From an uncultured Parabacteroides sp. (GTDB taxonomy: Bacteria > Bacteroidota > Bacteroidia > Bacteroidales > Tannerellaceae), in contig CASFJQ010000003.1 in assembly GCA_949295065.1 (NCBI GenBank), positions 39,689 to 103,688 on the forward strand: a DNA stretch of 64,000 bases, written 5' to 3'. The first letter of the stretch is position 1. The number at the start of each line of letters is the position of its first letter. The position numbers were made by a program, and so were the translations under genes. The notes under the pieces are model-generated. The model saw only the letters and a list, made by a program, of their open reading frames with translations. It was not told where the DNA came from and did not search any database. This document shows, in pieces, positions 17,107-27,789 of this stretch.

Positions 17107-19107
17107 ATGCTAAGAAAAAGATGTTTTTGTCTGCAAGGACTCATTAGTCTTTTGCTGCTCGTCTGCACACATACAAATGCACAGATTGATACAACTAAGA
17201 CGCAGGATTTGTCGGAAGTTGAAATCACAGCAAAGTCACGACCTTCAGTAACTCGTTCGTCTGCTCCTATTCAGCTTTTGGACAGGAAAAGTATTGAAAT
17301 GCTGGGCGTGCAGGATTTGTCCGAAGCTATAAAAAGATTCTCCGGAATTACTGTCCAAGACTATGGTGGCGTAGGCGGACTCAAAACTGTGTCAGTAAGA
17401 AGTCTTGGTGCAAAGCATACAGCCGTAAGTTATGATGGAATAACTATTACTGATGCACAGAGCGGACAAGTAGATATCAGCCGTTTCTCGTTGGATAATG
17501 TAGGAATGATTTCTCTATCCATCGGGCAAACTGACGATATATTCCAGACAGCAAGAATGTATGCATCTGCCGGAGCTTTAAGCATACAAACCTCTGCTCC
17601 GGAGTTTACCGACAAATCATTCAATCTGAAAGGGAAAATCAAAGGCGGTTCTTTCGGTCTGATAAATCCTTCTGTAAATTATGAGCAGAAATTAGGTTCT
17701 AAATGGTCTGCTTCAGTATATGGAAACTGGACAAAAAGCAACGGTGAATATCCTTTTACTCTGGTGAACGGAAATCAGATTACAGAAGAAACACGACGAA
17801 ACAGCGACATCACAAGTCTGCGCCTCGAAGCAAATATATACGGAAACCTTGGAAATGCCGGAGACTTGAAGGCAAAAATATATTACTATGATTCCGAACG
17901 AGGTTTGCCGGGAAGTGTTATATTATACAACAACACGGCAAATAAACGTCTTTGGGACAATAACTTCTTCACTCAAGTGAACTATACAAAAGCATTTTCC
18001 GATATGTGGAAAATACGTGCTGATTTGAAATACAATTATTCTTTCAGCAAATATCTTGATGTGAACGACAAATATGCAGATGGATTCCAGAAAGACCTGA
18101 ACACTCAGAACGAATATTATGCTTCGCTCGGTGCTTTGTTCTGCCCTCTTTCAGGATTGTCTTTCTCCCTGAATTCGGATATTGCAAGAGCTATGCTCGA
18201 CAATAATTACATGAATTCTCCAATGCCGAAAAGGTGGACTTCGCTGACTGCTCTTGCCGCGCAATACAAGAATTCAAGAATTACAGCAACAGCAAGCGTC
18301 CTCGGCACATATATTACTGATGAAGTTGAATATGGCGACAAACCTGATGACAGAAAAAGACTCTCTCCTGCCCTCAGCCTTTCCTGGCGACCATTCGAAG
18401 AGCAGAATCTGAGAGTGAGAGCTTCATTCAAAGATGCTTTCCGTGTTCCTACTTTCACAGACCTTTATTATCTGCGAATGGGAAACACAAATCTGGTTCC
18501 GGAAAAAGCTACGCAATACAACATCGGATTGACATGGAGTGAGCGCTTTGCATTCTTCAGTCTGATAAATATATCGGCAGATGCTTATTACAACAAAGTG
18601 AAGGACAAAATCGTTGCTTTGCCTACATTATATATATGGAAAATGATGAATTTCGGCGAAGTAGATATTAAAGGTGTTGATATAAATTTCAACCCTGAAA
18701 TTCCGCTGTATGATAAGATTGTTCTTTCTCTGTCGTCTGCTTACAGCTATCAATACGCTGTTGACGTAACTGATAAATCAGCCAAAAACTATAAACATCA
18801 GATTCCTTACACTCCGCGGCACTCTGGTTCAGTTTCGGCTATGATTGAGAATCCTTGGGTAAATATCAGTTACAGTCTGATTGCTACCGGAGACAGATAT
18901 GCATTGCCTCAGAATATTGAAAGCAATCTGATTAAATCATATGTGGAACATACAATCTCTGCAAACCACAGTTTCACAATAAAGAATAAAGTAAAATTGC
19001 GTCTGCAAGGAGAAATAGTGAATCTAGCAAACAAGACTTATGAGGTGATTCAATATTATCCTATGCCGGGAAGATCATGGAGATTAAGTCTAGGAATTGA
19101 GTATTAA
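17107..19107 (+). CDS. btuB: TonB-dependent cobalamin receptor BtuB
   Basis: A 666-residue outer-membrane receptor. It has a signal peptide (to about residue 26), a short TonB-box-like stretch (DLSEVEITAKS), a plug with VQDLSEAIKRFSGITVQDYGGVGGLKTVSVRSLGAKHTAVSYDGI, and a 22-strand barrel ending RLSLGIEY. The cobalamin riboswitch directly upstream and btuG/btuF downstream identify corrinoids as the ligand. It lacks the carboxypeptidase-like N-terminal domain of SusC-type receptors. Transport is energised by TonB-ExbBD, encoded elsewhere. Confidence 0.93.
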   Translation: MLRKRCFCLQGLISLLLLVCTHTNAQIDTTKTQDLSEVEITAKSRPSVTRSSAPIQLLDRKSIEMLGVQDLSEAIKRFSGITVQDYGGVGGLKTVSVRSLGAKHTAVSYDGITITDAQSGQVDISRFSLDNVGMISLSIGQTDDIFQTARMYASAGALSIQTSAPEFTDKSFNLKGKIKGGSFGLINPSVNYEQKLGSKWSASVYGNWTKSNGEYPFTLVNGNQITEETRRNSDITSLRLEANIYGNLGNAGDLKAKIYYYDSERGLPGSVILYNNTANKRLWDNNFFTQVNYTKAFSDMWKIRADLKYNYSFSKYLDVNDKYADGFQKDLNTQNEYYASLGALFCPLSGLSFSLNSDIARAMLDNNYMNSPMPKRWTSLTALAAQYKNSRITATASVLGTYITDEVEYGDKPDDRKRLSPALSLSWRPFEEQNLRVRASFKDAFRVPTFTDLYYLRMGNTNLVPEKATQYNIGLTWSERFAFFSLINISADAYYNKVKDKIVALPTLYIWKMMNFGEVDIKGVDINFNPEIPLYDKIVLSLSSAYSYQYAVDVTDKSAKNYKHQIPYTPRHSGSVSAMIENPWVNISYSLIATGDRYALPQNIESNLIKSYVEHTISANHSFTIKNKVKLRLQGEIVNLANKTYEVIQYYPMPGRSWRLSLGIEY

Positions 19108-19109
19108 TG

Positions 19110-19190
19110 AAGTTGACAAGGCTTCAGAAACAAGTTGACAAGGAGAGAATGCCTGATAATCTGGTCAACTCGTACACTTGTCAACTCGTA
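19110..19190. repeat. GTTGACAAGG interspersed repeat between btuB and btuG
   Basis: Two direct copies of AAGTTGACAAGG (19110-19121 and 19132-19143), separated by CTTCAGAAAC, are followed by the inverse copies GTCAACTCGT and CTTGTCAACTCGT (19164-19188). The region can fold on itself. Related sequence occurs at 38.1, 43.9, 48.6 and 53.0 kb. Confidence 0.65.
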
Positions 19191-19229
19191 TCATCACGCT
19201 ATATATTTATAACTCTAAATATCAATAAA

Positions 19230-20324
19230 ATGAAAAAGAAAAACTATTTTGCACTTTGTGCTCTATTGATGGCTTCAACCTTGGTTGGTTGCAGCAAAGA
19301 AGATGCAGAAAACAATCCACAGCCGGAACAGCCGGGACAAACTGTCCTCAACGGATATTATGTTCTGAATAGCGGAAAAATGGGAAGTAACAATTCAACA
19401 ATAACTTTCTATAATACCGAAAGTAAAGAAACAACAAGCGATATTTTTGAAACTGCCAATGGAAGAAAACTTGGCGATACAGCAAATGATATGATTATCT
19501 ATGGCTCAAAGATTTATCTGGCTGTATATGGTTCGCAGACTATTGAAGTGACAGACTTGAACGGTAAATCACTCAAACAGATAAAAAGCAGTACAGATAA
19601 ACCTTTGCAGCCAAGAGCTTTCACTTCATATGGTGGCAAAGTTTATGTTTCTTTGTTTGATGGCTATGTTGCAAGTATCGACACAACATCACTGGAAATA
19701 GACAACACAGTTGCAGTTGGCAGAAATCCGGAACAATTAACTGTAGCAAACGGAAAATTGTATGTTGCTAACTCCGGTGGTCTTGACTACAATACTGAAG
19801 TTGGCTACGATAAAACTGTTTCTGTCGTAAATCTTGAATCATTCACAGAAACAAAGAAAATTGAAACCGTTCTTAACCCATGTAATGTTCAGCGTGATTC
19901 ACAGGAAGATGTATATCTTGTTTCTATGGGTAATTATGCTGATGTTCCAAACACATTGCAGAAAATAAATACTTCGACAGACGAAATATCAACTGTTTCA
20001 ATTGCTAATGCAACAGAAATGGCTTCACTTGGTGATAAAATATTCATGATGTATTCTCAGTATGATGAAAACTGGAATCAGACAATTAGTTATTATATGT
20101 ATGACGCGATAAATGAAAATATAATAACTGACTCTGCGCTGAAAGAAACTATTGCTAAGCCTTATAAGATTGCAGCAGACAAAGCTTCTAACATGCTGTT
20201 TGTCACTGAATCAGACTATACAAATAACGGAGACGTATATTGTTTCGACGGAGACGGAAATCTTAAAGTTAAGTTCGAAGCAGGTCTGAATCCTATAAAA
20301 GTTATTGCTTCAAGCGTACAATAA
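19230..20324 (+). CDS. btuG: BtuG-like surface cobalamin-binding lipoprotein (DUF5074/YncE-type beta-propeller)
   Basis: 365 residues from the start at 19230, which gives a clean lipoprotein signal (MKKKNYFALCALLMASTLVGC); the longer frame from 19107 reads through repeat DNA and was rejected. After the lipid-anchored Cys, SKEDAEN is acidic and fits the surface-export signal of Bacteroidota lipoproteins. The rest is a seven-bladed-propeller-like repeat (NDMIIYGSKIYLAVYGSQTIEVTDL, GKVYVSLFDGYVASIDT, LTVANGKLYVANSGG). BtuG of Bacteroides binds B12 very tightly and hands it to BtuB. Position between btuB and btuF under a B12 riboswitch supports that role. Confidence 0.87.
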   Translation: MKKKNYFALCALLMASTLVGCSKEDAENNPQPEQPGQTVLNGYYVLNSGKMGSNNSTITFYNTESKETTSDIFETANGRKLGDTANDMIIYGSKIYLAVYGSQTIEVTDLNGKSLKQIKSSTDKPLQPRAFTSYGGKVYVSLFDGYVASIDTTSLEIDNTVAVGRNPEQLTVANGKLYVANSGGLDYNTEVGYDKTVSVVNLESFTETKKIETVLNPCNVQRDSQEDVYLVSMGNYADVPNTLQKINTSTDEISTVSIANATEMASLGDKIFMMYSQYDENWNQTISYYMYDAINENIITDSALKETIAKPYKIAADKASNMLFVTESDYTNNGDVYCFDGDGNLKVKFEAGLNPIKVIASSVQ

Positions 20325-20351
20325 TCGAGAAATATAGAATTATTAATTTCG

Positions 20352-20430
20352 CCACAGCTGTGGTTTAATCAGGTCACAACCGTGGCGAAATTAAATCACA
20401 ACTGTGACGAGATTAAATCACAGCTGTGAC
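20352..20430. repeat. Four-unit palindromic array with 22-bp period between btuG and btuF
   Basis: Palindromes CCACAGCTGTGG, TCACAACCGTGG, TCACAACTGTGA and TCACAGCTGTGA start at 20352, 20374, 20396 and 20418, so the spacing is exactly 22 bp. The spacers resemble GAGATTAAA. The array lies inside the btu transcript. Function unknown. Confidence 0.85.
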
Positions 20431-20511
20431 TAAAATAGTTTATACTGAACAAGGATAAAATCAAAATATAAGCGATAAACTTCAATTTAGTAACCGGAAA
20501 AATATAAGATA

Positions 20512-21633
20512 ATGATGAAATTGATATATACTCTGATAGCAGCATGCATGCTTCTGATTTCATGTCAGAATGCAAAAAACAAACCGGAAGAAACTCCAGT
20601 CGGAACAGAAACCATACGCTATGCCCGAGGTTTTTCAATTCGTCATTACAAAGATTACTCAACTGTTGAAGTGCGCAATCCTTGGGACACAACGAAACTT
20701 CTGCAAAGATATGTCCTAATTGGCAGAAGCTCCGAAGAGCCGGAAAACCTTCCTAAAGGAACTGTAGTAAGAACTCCAGTTAAGAATATTGTTGCCTACA
20801 CTTCTGTTCACGTTGCAATAATCGACCAGCTTGGTGAAAGCGACAAAATAATCGGTGTTTGCGAACCGAGATATATGGACACTCCGGTAATACAAAACGG
20901 ATTGAAAGAGGGAAAAATCACCGACCTTGGTGAAGCGACTTCGCCAAATGTTGAGAAAATGATAGAGATTAATGCCGAACTTGTCATTGCATCTCCTTTC
21001 CAGAACAGCAGTTATGGACCGGTGGAGAAAATAGGCATTCCCATTATTGAAGGTGCTGACTATATGGAAAATCTGCCTTTGGGAAGAACAGAATGGATAA
21101 AGTTTTACGGACTGCTTTTAGGCAAAGAAAGCAAAGCAGACTCTATTTTCCGTGAAACTGAGCAAAGATATTTAAAACTTAAAGAGCTGACAGCAAATAT
21201 AAAAGACAAACCAACTGTTTTCACTGAAAAGAAATTCGGCGCATCATGGTATATGCCGGCAAAGAGCAGCTATATCGCACATCTTCTGGAAGATGCCGGT
21301 GCAGAATATATTTTCCGCAACCTCGAAGGTGCCGGAAGCATTCCGCTAACTTTCGAACAAGTGTTCGAGAAAGCTATTCATGCCGATATATGGCTGATAA
21401 AATACAATCTTGCAAAAGACATGACTTATCGTGAACTGGAATCAGAATACAGTCCATACAGAAATTTCGATGCTTTCAAGAACAGAAAGATTTTCGGTTG
21501 CAACACCGGAATTGTTCCTTATTATGAAGAATTTCCTCTCCATCCGGACTATTTGCTGGAAGATTTCATCAAGATTTTCCATCCGGAAATAATCGGAGAC
21601 AGAGAGTTCAGATATTATAAACCTATGGAATAA
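20512..21633 (+). CDS. btuF: BtuF-like ABC-transporter substrate-binding lipoprotein (corrinoid/iron-complex type)
   Basis: About 373 residues; the second ATG at 20515 is an equal candidate start. The lipoprotein signal ends LLISC. The body is a type III periplasmic binding protein: TPVKNIVAYTSVHVAIIDQLGESDKIIGV at the N-lobe, EKMIEINAELVIAS, and AAGAEYIF- and FAK-type C-lobe segments (HLLEDAGAEYIFRNLEGAGSIPLTFEQVFEKAIHADIWL). It carries corrinoid from the outer-membrane BtuB/BtuG to an inner-membrane BtuCD pair, which is not in the window. The gene converges on cbiA and overlaps its 3' end by 11 bp. Confidence 0.87.
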   Translation: MMKLIYTLIAACMLLISCQNAKNKPEETPVGTETIRYARGFSIRHYKDYSTVEVRNPWDTTKLLQRYVLIGRSSEEPENLPKGTVVRTPVKNIVAYTSVHVAIIDQLGESDKIIGVCEPRYMDTPVIQNGLKEGKITDLGEATSPNVEKMIEINAELVIASPFQNSSYGPVEKIGIPIIEGADYMENLPLGRTEWIKFYGLLLGKESKADSIFRETEQRYLKLKELTANIKDKPTVFTEKKFGASWYMPAKSSYIAHLLEDAGAEYIFRNLEGAGSIPLTFEQVFEKAIHADIWLIKYNLAKDMTYRELESEYSPYRNFDAFKNRKIFGCNTGIVPYYEEFPLHPDYLLEDFIKIFHPEIIGDREFRYYKPME

Positions 21634-22924
21634 GTTCAAGCAAATCAAATTCGCCCCAATACCAGTGCGTATATCCGGCAATCAGATTCTTATAACAATA
21701 AACCGGAGTCGGACACAAGGTGTTGCGGGCTGAATATTGGTTGACAACTGATTCGAGATTTTCTTCTTTCACTGATGAATAATGGAATTCGTGACCTCTG
21801 ATTTCACGGTCCTTATAAATGAATTTTCTGTATCCGAGATGAAGTTTCATGGATTCCATTGTTGCAACATTATCCAGCACTCCAACCACAGGATATTGCT
21901 TGCCATCCATTCCTATTATACTCTTGCACAAATACATCATGCCGCCACATTCGGCAAAAGCTTTGCCTCCGTTCTCAATATAATCAGCAATCGAGCAAAG
22001 CATCGTCTTGTTTGAAGATAATTCTTCGAGATAAAACTCCGGATAACCGCCCGGAAGATAAAGGAAATCAATATTGTCCGGCAATTTGCTGTCAGCAATA
22101 GGACTGAAATATATTATCTCTCCTTTTTCAGATAATTTCCTTATATTTTCACGATATGTGAAATTAAAGGCATTGTCGCGAGCCACAGCTATACGCAATT
22201 TATTCTCTGCAGCTTCTGAGTCGGCAGAATATTCATGGCTGTGCGCAGTTGCAGCAGTCAGCTCAAAAAGCTTATCCATATCCACATGACGCTCTATTTC
22301 CTCCGCAACTCTGTTAATCAGTTTCTCCTGTTCGGCAAGATGCTCAAGGCTAAGTCCCAAATGTCGTGAAGGAATTTCCATTCCGGACAATTTGGGCAAA
22401 TATCCGAGACATTCCACTCCTGCATCATCGCAGGCATCTTTCAGAAAAGAGAAATGAGATTCAGAAGAAACCTGATTGAATATCACTCCGGCAATATTTA
22501 CTGATTTATCAAAATTCTTGAAGCCGAAAATCAACGGAGCAACAGAATAAGCCGTTGATTTGGCATTAACAAGAAGAATAACCGGCAAATCCAAGAGTTT
22601 TGCAATATCAGCACTGCTTCCTTCAGATTTGCGCGAACCGTCAAACAAACCCATAACTCCTTCCACAACGCAAGCATCTGCATCATTTCCATATCGAGTA
22701 AACAAATCGCGCACATGCGCTGGCGAAGCCATCCAAGTATCAAGATTGACAGACTGAGAACCCGCAGCCAACGTATGATACTGAGTGTCTATATAATCCG
22801 GACCGCATTTGAACGGCTGAACCTTCAGATTTCTGTTTCTCAGAGCACGAAGCATTCCCATTGTGAATGTTGTTTTTCCGCTACCGGAAGAAGCGGCTGC
22901 TATAAGGAAATGGATTTTAGACAT
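21623..22924 (-). CDS. cbiA: Cobyrinate a,c-diamide synthase
   Basis: 433 residues. An N-terminal MinD/BioD-like ATPase has the P-loop AASSGSGKTTFT and the following CGPDYID. A C-terminal type I glutamine amidotransferase has LPGGYPEFYLEEL and the nucleophile Cys in FAECGGMMYL. The family ATP-dependently amidates the a and c side chains of cobyrinic (or hydrogenobyrinic) acid with glutamine. Length is typical. Its presence beside the B12 uptake genes suggests corrinoid synthesis or completion in this organism, though no other cob/cbi gene is visible here. The last codons overlap the btuF gene on the opposite strand. Confidence 0.95.
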   Translation of the reverse strand: MSKIHFLIAAASSGSGKTTFTMGMLRALRNRNLKVQPFKCGPDYIDTQYHTLAAGSQSVNLDTWMASPAHVRDLFTRYGNDADACVVEGVMGLFDGSRKSEGSSADIAKLLDLPVILLVNAKSTAYSVAPLIFGFKNFDKSVNIAGVIFNQVSSESHFSFLKDACDDAGVECLGYLPKLSGMEIPSRHLGLSLEHLAEQEKLINRVAEEIERHVDMDKLFELTAATAHSHEYSADSEAAENKLRIAVARDNAFNFTYRENIRKLSEKGEIIYFSPIADSKLPDNIDFLYLPGGYPEFYLEELSSNKTMLCSIADYIENGGKAFAECGGMMYLCKSIIGMDGKQYPVVGVLDNVATMESMKLHLGYRKFIYKDREIRGHEFHYSSVKEENLESVVNQYSARNTLCPTPVYCYKNLIAGYTHWYWGEFDLLELIP

Positions 22925-22925
22925 G

Positions 22926-22972
22926 GAGTTTCAAGTTTGTTAGTTATCTAATTTATAAGTTTGTGAATTGTA
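22926..22972. repeat. Degenerate octamer array in the cbiA leader
   Basis: Units AAGTTTGT, TAGTTATC, TAATTTAT, AAGTTTGT and GAATTGTA run in 8-bp register from 22933, directly upstream of the cbiA start codon (plus-strand reading; the mRNA carries the complement). Confidence 0.5.
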
Positions 22973-23000
22973 TTCTTGTTCTTTCGATGCTTTCCCGCAA

Positions 23001-23711
23001 TCAATACAAATCCAGGACAAAGCTTTGCATTGTCAGCAAATCAATTGTCCATAATTTGCCGGACAAATTCTCACCGCATCCTGTAATGAGTTTTATGGCT
23101 TCGGACGCTTCAACGCAGCCAACTATTCCGGGAAGAACGCCCATAACGCCCAATGAAGGACGAGGCATCGACATTATTTCTTCCTCATCGGGAAACAAAT
23201 CTCTGTATTTCCTTCCATCAGGAAGATTGAACACCGAAACTTGCCCGTCGAATTCACGAATAGCACCATAAATATATGGAACAGACAAGCGAGAAGTTAT
23301 ATCGCCAATCAAATATCTGGTTGCAAAATTGTCGGTTCCGTCAATGACAATATCATAGGCAGATATTATGTTTTCGGCATTCGTTTCGTCCAGTCGGAAC
23401 GGATAGGCAGTTATCTCTATTGATGAATTCAATGCTTGAAGTCTGCGCTTTGCGCATTCAACTTTTGGAAGTCCAACTTCAGACTCAGTATATAAAACCT
23501 GACGCTGAAGATTCGACTCGCTTACAACATCATCGTCCATCAATCCCAAATGTCCTACACCGGCGGCTGCAAGATAAAGGGCAATGGGCGAACCAAGTCC
23601 GCCCACGCCCACAAGCAATATCTTTGCCTCGGACAATTTCCGCTGTCCGTCCTCTCCTATTTCATCCAGGAGCAGATGACGCGAATATCGTTCACGAAAA
23701 TCTTTATCCAT
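23001..23711 (-). CDS. thiF: ThiF-like ThiS adenylyltransferase (E1-like), cysteine-poor
   Basis: 236 residues from MDKDFRERYSRHLLLDEIG at 23711. A longer start at 23768 lies deep in thiH and was rejected; the chosen start overlaps thiH by 8 bp. E1-like hallmarks: nucleotide loop VGVGGLGSPIALYLAAAG, SNLQRQ, and IDGTDNFATRY with the catalytic aspartate. It should adenylate the ThiS C-terminus for sulfur transfer. Oddly, the cysteines of E. coli ThiF are missing: CYRC reads KYRD, NCRTAG reads MPRPSLG, and the C-terminal CPVC is absent. A MoeB/HesA role is possible, but the position as last gene of the thi operon favours ThiF. Confidence 0.85.
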   Translation of the reverse strand: MDKDFRERYSRHLLLDEIGEDGQRKLSEAKILLVGVGGLGSPIALYLAAAGVGHLGLMDDDVVSESNLQRQVLYTESEVGLPKVECAKRRLQALNSSIEITAYPFRLDETNAENIISAYDIVIDGTDNFATRYLIGDITSRLSVPYIYGAIREFDGQVSVFNLPDGRKYRDLFPDEEEIMSMPRPSLGVMGVLPGIVGCVEASEAIKLITGCGENLSGKLWTIDLLTMQSFVLDLY

Positions 23712-24843
23712 GAGCCTGCAATGTTGGTTCATCAAAAGCCTGGTCCCAGTCTTTCCAAACCGGCTCAATTCCCAATCCCTTCAAAGCTGCAGTAACTTCG
23801 CGGGCAGTTCTCTCGTCACTGACATGGAACTGTTCCAAAGTCTGAGGATAAGAATAATAACCACCTGGTTCAGTCTTACTTTCAGCACTCATAGTTGTTA
23901 CACCAAGGCGAGCCATATTATCGCGGAACTCAGCACTCTCACGTGTAGAATATGAGATATCAACATCATGGTCAAATATTCGTGTAGCAAAAGTAAGCTG
24001 AGCCAGCTCCTTGTCAGACATAACAACATTCGGCTGGAAACCACCGTTTTCCGACGGACGCATACGAGGGAAGTTGAAGCTGTATTTAGTTTTCCAGTAA
24101 TGCTTCTGCAAATAGCGGAGATGATATGCCATCATAGTCACATCAGTACGCCATTCCTTTTCCAGACCAATCAACACACCCATTCCGATGCTGTGAACTC
24201 CGGCCTGTCCCATTCGGTCGAACCCATTCACTCGCCAGTCGAATTTGGATTTCATTCCTCGCGGATGATAAATATTATAGTTTGCCTTGTGATATGTTTC
24301 CTGGAAGCAAATCACACCATTCATTCCGTGATGAGTCAGCTCCTTATATTCTTCGGCAGACAAAGGCATAACCTCAATCTTAAGGTTTGAGAAATATGGC
24401 TTTGCCAAGTCCAATGCACGGGCAATATACGGCACTCCGGCTTTAGCCGGATTCTCGCCTGTTACAAGAAGCAGGTTCTCAAACGGAGCCAGTTTCTTTA
24501 TTGCCTTATATTCATTTACGATTTCCTCCTCAGTAAGGATAGTTCTCTTCATCGGATTGCTGATGTGGAAACCACAATAAACGCATGAATTGGTACAAGA
24601 GTTTGTGATATACAACGGAACGAACATCGACATTGTATTTCCAAATCTTTCTCTTGTATATTTATAACTTAATTGTGCCATTGTTTCCAGATACGGCTCA
24701 GCCGCAGGTGAAATCAATGCCATAAAATCATTGACATCAAGATGCTCTTTTGCCAAGGCACGACGAACATCGGCTTCGGTTTTAGAGTAAATAAGGGATG
24801 TTGTTTCATCCCAATCTATTTTTTCTAATTCTTCCGAAAACAT
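23704..24843 (-). CDS. thiH: 2-iminoacetate synthase ThiH
   Basis: A 379-residue radical SAM enzyme that cleaves tyrosine to dehydroglycine (2-iminoacetate) and p-cresol for thiazole formation under anaerobic conditions. The iron-sulfur motif CxxxCxxC is in TNSCTNSCVYCGFHISN. The YTRERFGNTMSMFVPLYITNSC lead-in and the SFNFPRMRPSENGG segment are typical of ThiH. It is 12 bp after thiC in the same transcript. Using ThiH rather than the oxygen-dependent ThiO fits an anaerobe. Confidence 0.96.
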   Translation of the reverse strand: MFSEELEKIDWDETTSLIYSKTEADVRRALAKEHLDVNDFMALISPAAEPYLETMAQLSYKYTRERFGNTMSMFVPLYITNSCTNSCVYCGFHISNPMKRTILTEEEIVNEYKAIKKLAPFENLLLVTGENPAKAGVPYIARALDLAKPYFSNLKIEVMPLSAEEYKELTHHGMNGVICFQETYHKANYNIYHPRGMKSKFDWRVNGFDRMGQAGVHSIGMGVLIGLEKEWRTDVTMMAYHLRYLQKHYWKTKYSFNFPRMRPSENGGFQPNVVMSDKELAQLTFATRIFDHDVDISYSTRESAEFRDNMARLGVTTMSAESKTEPGGYYSYPQTLEQFHVSDERTAREVTAALKGLGIEPVWKDWDQAFDEPTLQAHG

Positions 24844-24855
24844 ATTTGGATAGTT

Positions 24856-26550
<1,695 letters not shown>

Positions 26551-26551
26551 T

Positions 26552-26583
26552 TAGTTTCTGAGTTTTTAAGTTTTTGAGTTTTA
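26552..26583. repeat. Octamer array in the thiC leader
   Basis: Four units in perfect 8-bp register: TAGTTTCT, GAGTTTTT, AAGTTTTT, GAGTTTTA (plus strand). In the thiC mRNA they read as AAAAACTY repeats starting 7 nt before the ATG. Confidence 0.7.
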
Positions 26584-26623
26584 CTCAAGATTAGCGCGAG
26601 CTCAACTCATACTTATCTTCTTT

Positions 26624-27397
26624 TTATCCCAAAAATGAAGTCAAAGGAGATGATGCAGAAGCCTGGAAGTTAGTTGCCACTCCACCTAATCCGGCTTCGT
26701 AAGCCTGGCGTCCTGCTTCAACCGCAGCCTTGAATGCTTTAGCCATTTCAACAGGATTTCCGGCAACGGCAACAGCAGTGTTAACCAACACAGCAGAAGC
26801 ACCAAGCTCCATAGCTTCAGCGGCATGACTTGGAGCACCGATTCCGGCATCAACAACTACTGGAATACCAGCCTGTTCGATAATTATGCGAAGGAAATCA
26901 CGAGTCTGCAAACCTTTGTTTGTTCCAATCGGAGCACCAAGAGGCATAACAGTTGCAGCACCAGCTTCCTCAAGCTGCTTGCACAATACTGGGTCTGCCT
27001 GGCAATATGGAAGAACAACGAAACCAAGTTTCACCAACTGTTCTGTTGCTTTAAGAGTTTCCACAGTATCAGGCAACAAATAACGAGGATCCGGATGGAT
27101 TTCAAGTTTCAGCCAGTTTGTTCCAAAAGCCTCACGCGCCATCTGGGCAGCAAATACGGCTTCTTCGGCATTACGAACGCCTGAAGTGTTAGGCAACAAC
27201 TGTATATGGCTGTGTGTGATATGTTTCAGCAAGTCATCTTCCTTGTCGTCCAAATCTACCCTCTTCATTGCAACAGTCACCATTTCTGAACCAGAAGCAA
27301 GAATAGCTTCTTCCATCAATTTATTTGAGTTGAATTTTCCTGTACCCAAAAACAAACGGGAATTAAATTCTTTTCCCGCAATAACCAACTTTTCCAT
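26624..27397 (-). CDS. thiG: Thiazole synthase ThiG
   Basis: A 257-residue TIM barrel that joins deoxyxylulose 5-phosphate, 2-iminoacetate and ThiS-thiocarboxylate into the thiazole phosphate. The Schiff-base lysine region (MKRVDL), [41 protein letters not shown], and phosphate-binding [10 protein letters not shown] and [19 protein letters not shown] are all present. It follows thiS by 52 bp. Unusually for Bacteroidales thi operons, no thiE lies between thiS and thiG. Confidence 0.96.
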   Translation of the reverse strand: MEKLVIAGKEFNSRLFLGTGKFNSNKLMEEAILASGSEMVTVAMKRVDLDDKEDDLLKHITHSHIQLLPNTSGVRNAEEAVFAAQMAREAFGTNWLKLEIHPDPRYLLPDTVETLKATEQLVKLGFVVLPYCQADPVLCKQLEEAGAATVMPLGAPIGTNKGLQTRDFLRIIIEQAGIPVVVDAGIGAPSHAAEAMELGASAVLVNTAVAVAGNPVEMAKAFKAAVEAGRQAYEAGLGGVATNFQASASSPLTSFLG

Positions 27398-27449
27398 ATG
27401 ATTATGATATTATATATATTTATTATCTGACTTATGCTTCTCAAAGACT

Positions 27450-27650
27450 TTATCCGCCACATGCAGCCTTAATCACAACAAGAGAATCATTCTCTTTTAT
27501 GACAAACTGCGCCCATTCAGTACGCGGAACCATACGATTGTTTACGGCAACTGCAATTCCTTTATCCGGCCATTGCAACTGCTCTGACAATTGAGCCAAA
27601 GTTGAAGTTTCAGGACACTCCAATGATTTGTTATTCACTTTTATATTCAT
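27450..27650 (-). CDS. thiS: Sulfur carrier protein ThiS
   Basis: A 66-residue ubiquitin-fold carrier ending in the required Gly-Gly (KAACGG), which ThiF adenylates and which then carries sulfur as a thiocarboxylate to ThiG. The inner signature AVAVNNRMVPRTEW is typical. It is the first gene of the thiamine operon, about 130 bp downstream of the TPP aptamer. Confidence 0.94.
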   Translation of the reverse strand: MNIKVNNKSLECPETSTLAQLSEQLQWPDKGIAVAVNNRMVPRTEWAQFVIKENDSLVVIKAACGG

Positions 27651-27671
27651 AAAACTGTATTTTGATATGAA

Positions 27672-27725
27672 ATAAATAAAAACGATGCTTTAACTCACAC
27701 AAAATGTGGATTAAACTCCAGCATC
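27672..27725 (-). terminator. Terminator of the TPP riboswitch expression platform
   Basis: On the minus strand GATGCT (27725-27720) pairs with AGCATC (27689-27684). Inside are TTTAA/TTAAA and CACA/TGTG pairings. GTTTTTATTT follows. It lies between the aptamer and thiS, so transcription would stop here when TPP is bound. Confidence 0.75.
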
Positions 27726-27789
27726 CTAAAAATACAATGGAAATACAAAGGAATGTATATAAGCGGAATATTATGAAGAGAAATATCAA

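Noticed and set aside
19107-19229. N-terminal extension of BtuG
   Set aside because: Translates interspersed repeat DNA and hides the lipoprotein signal that begins at 19230.
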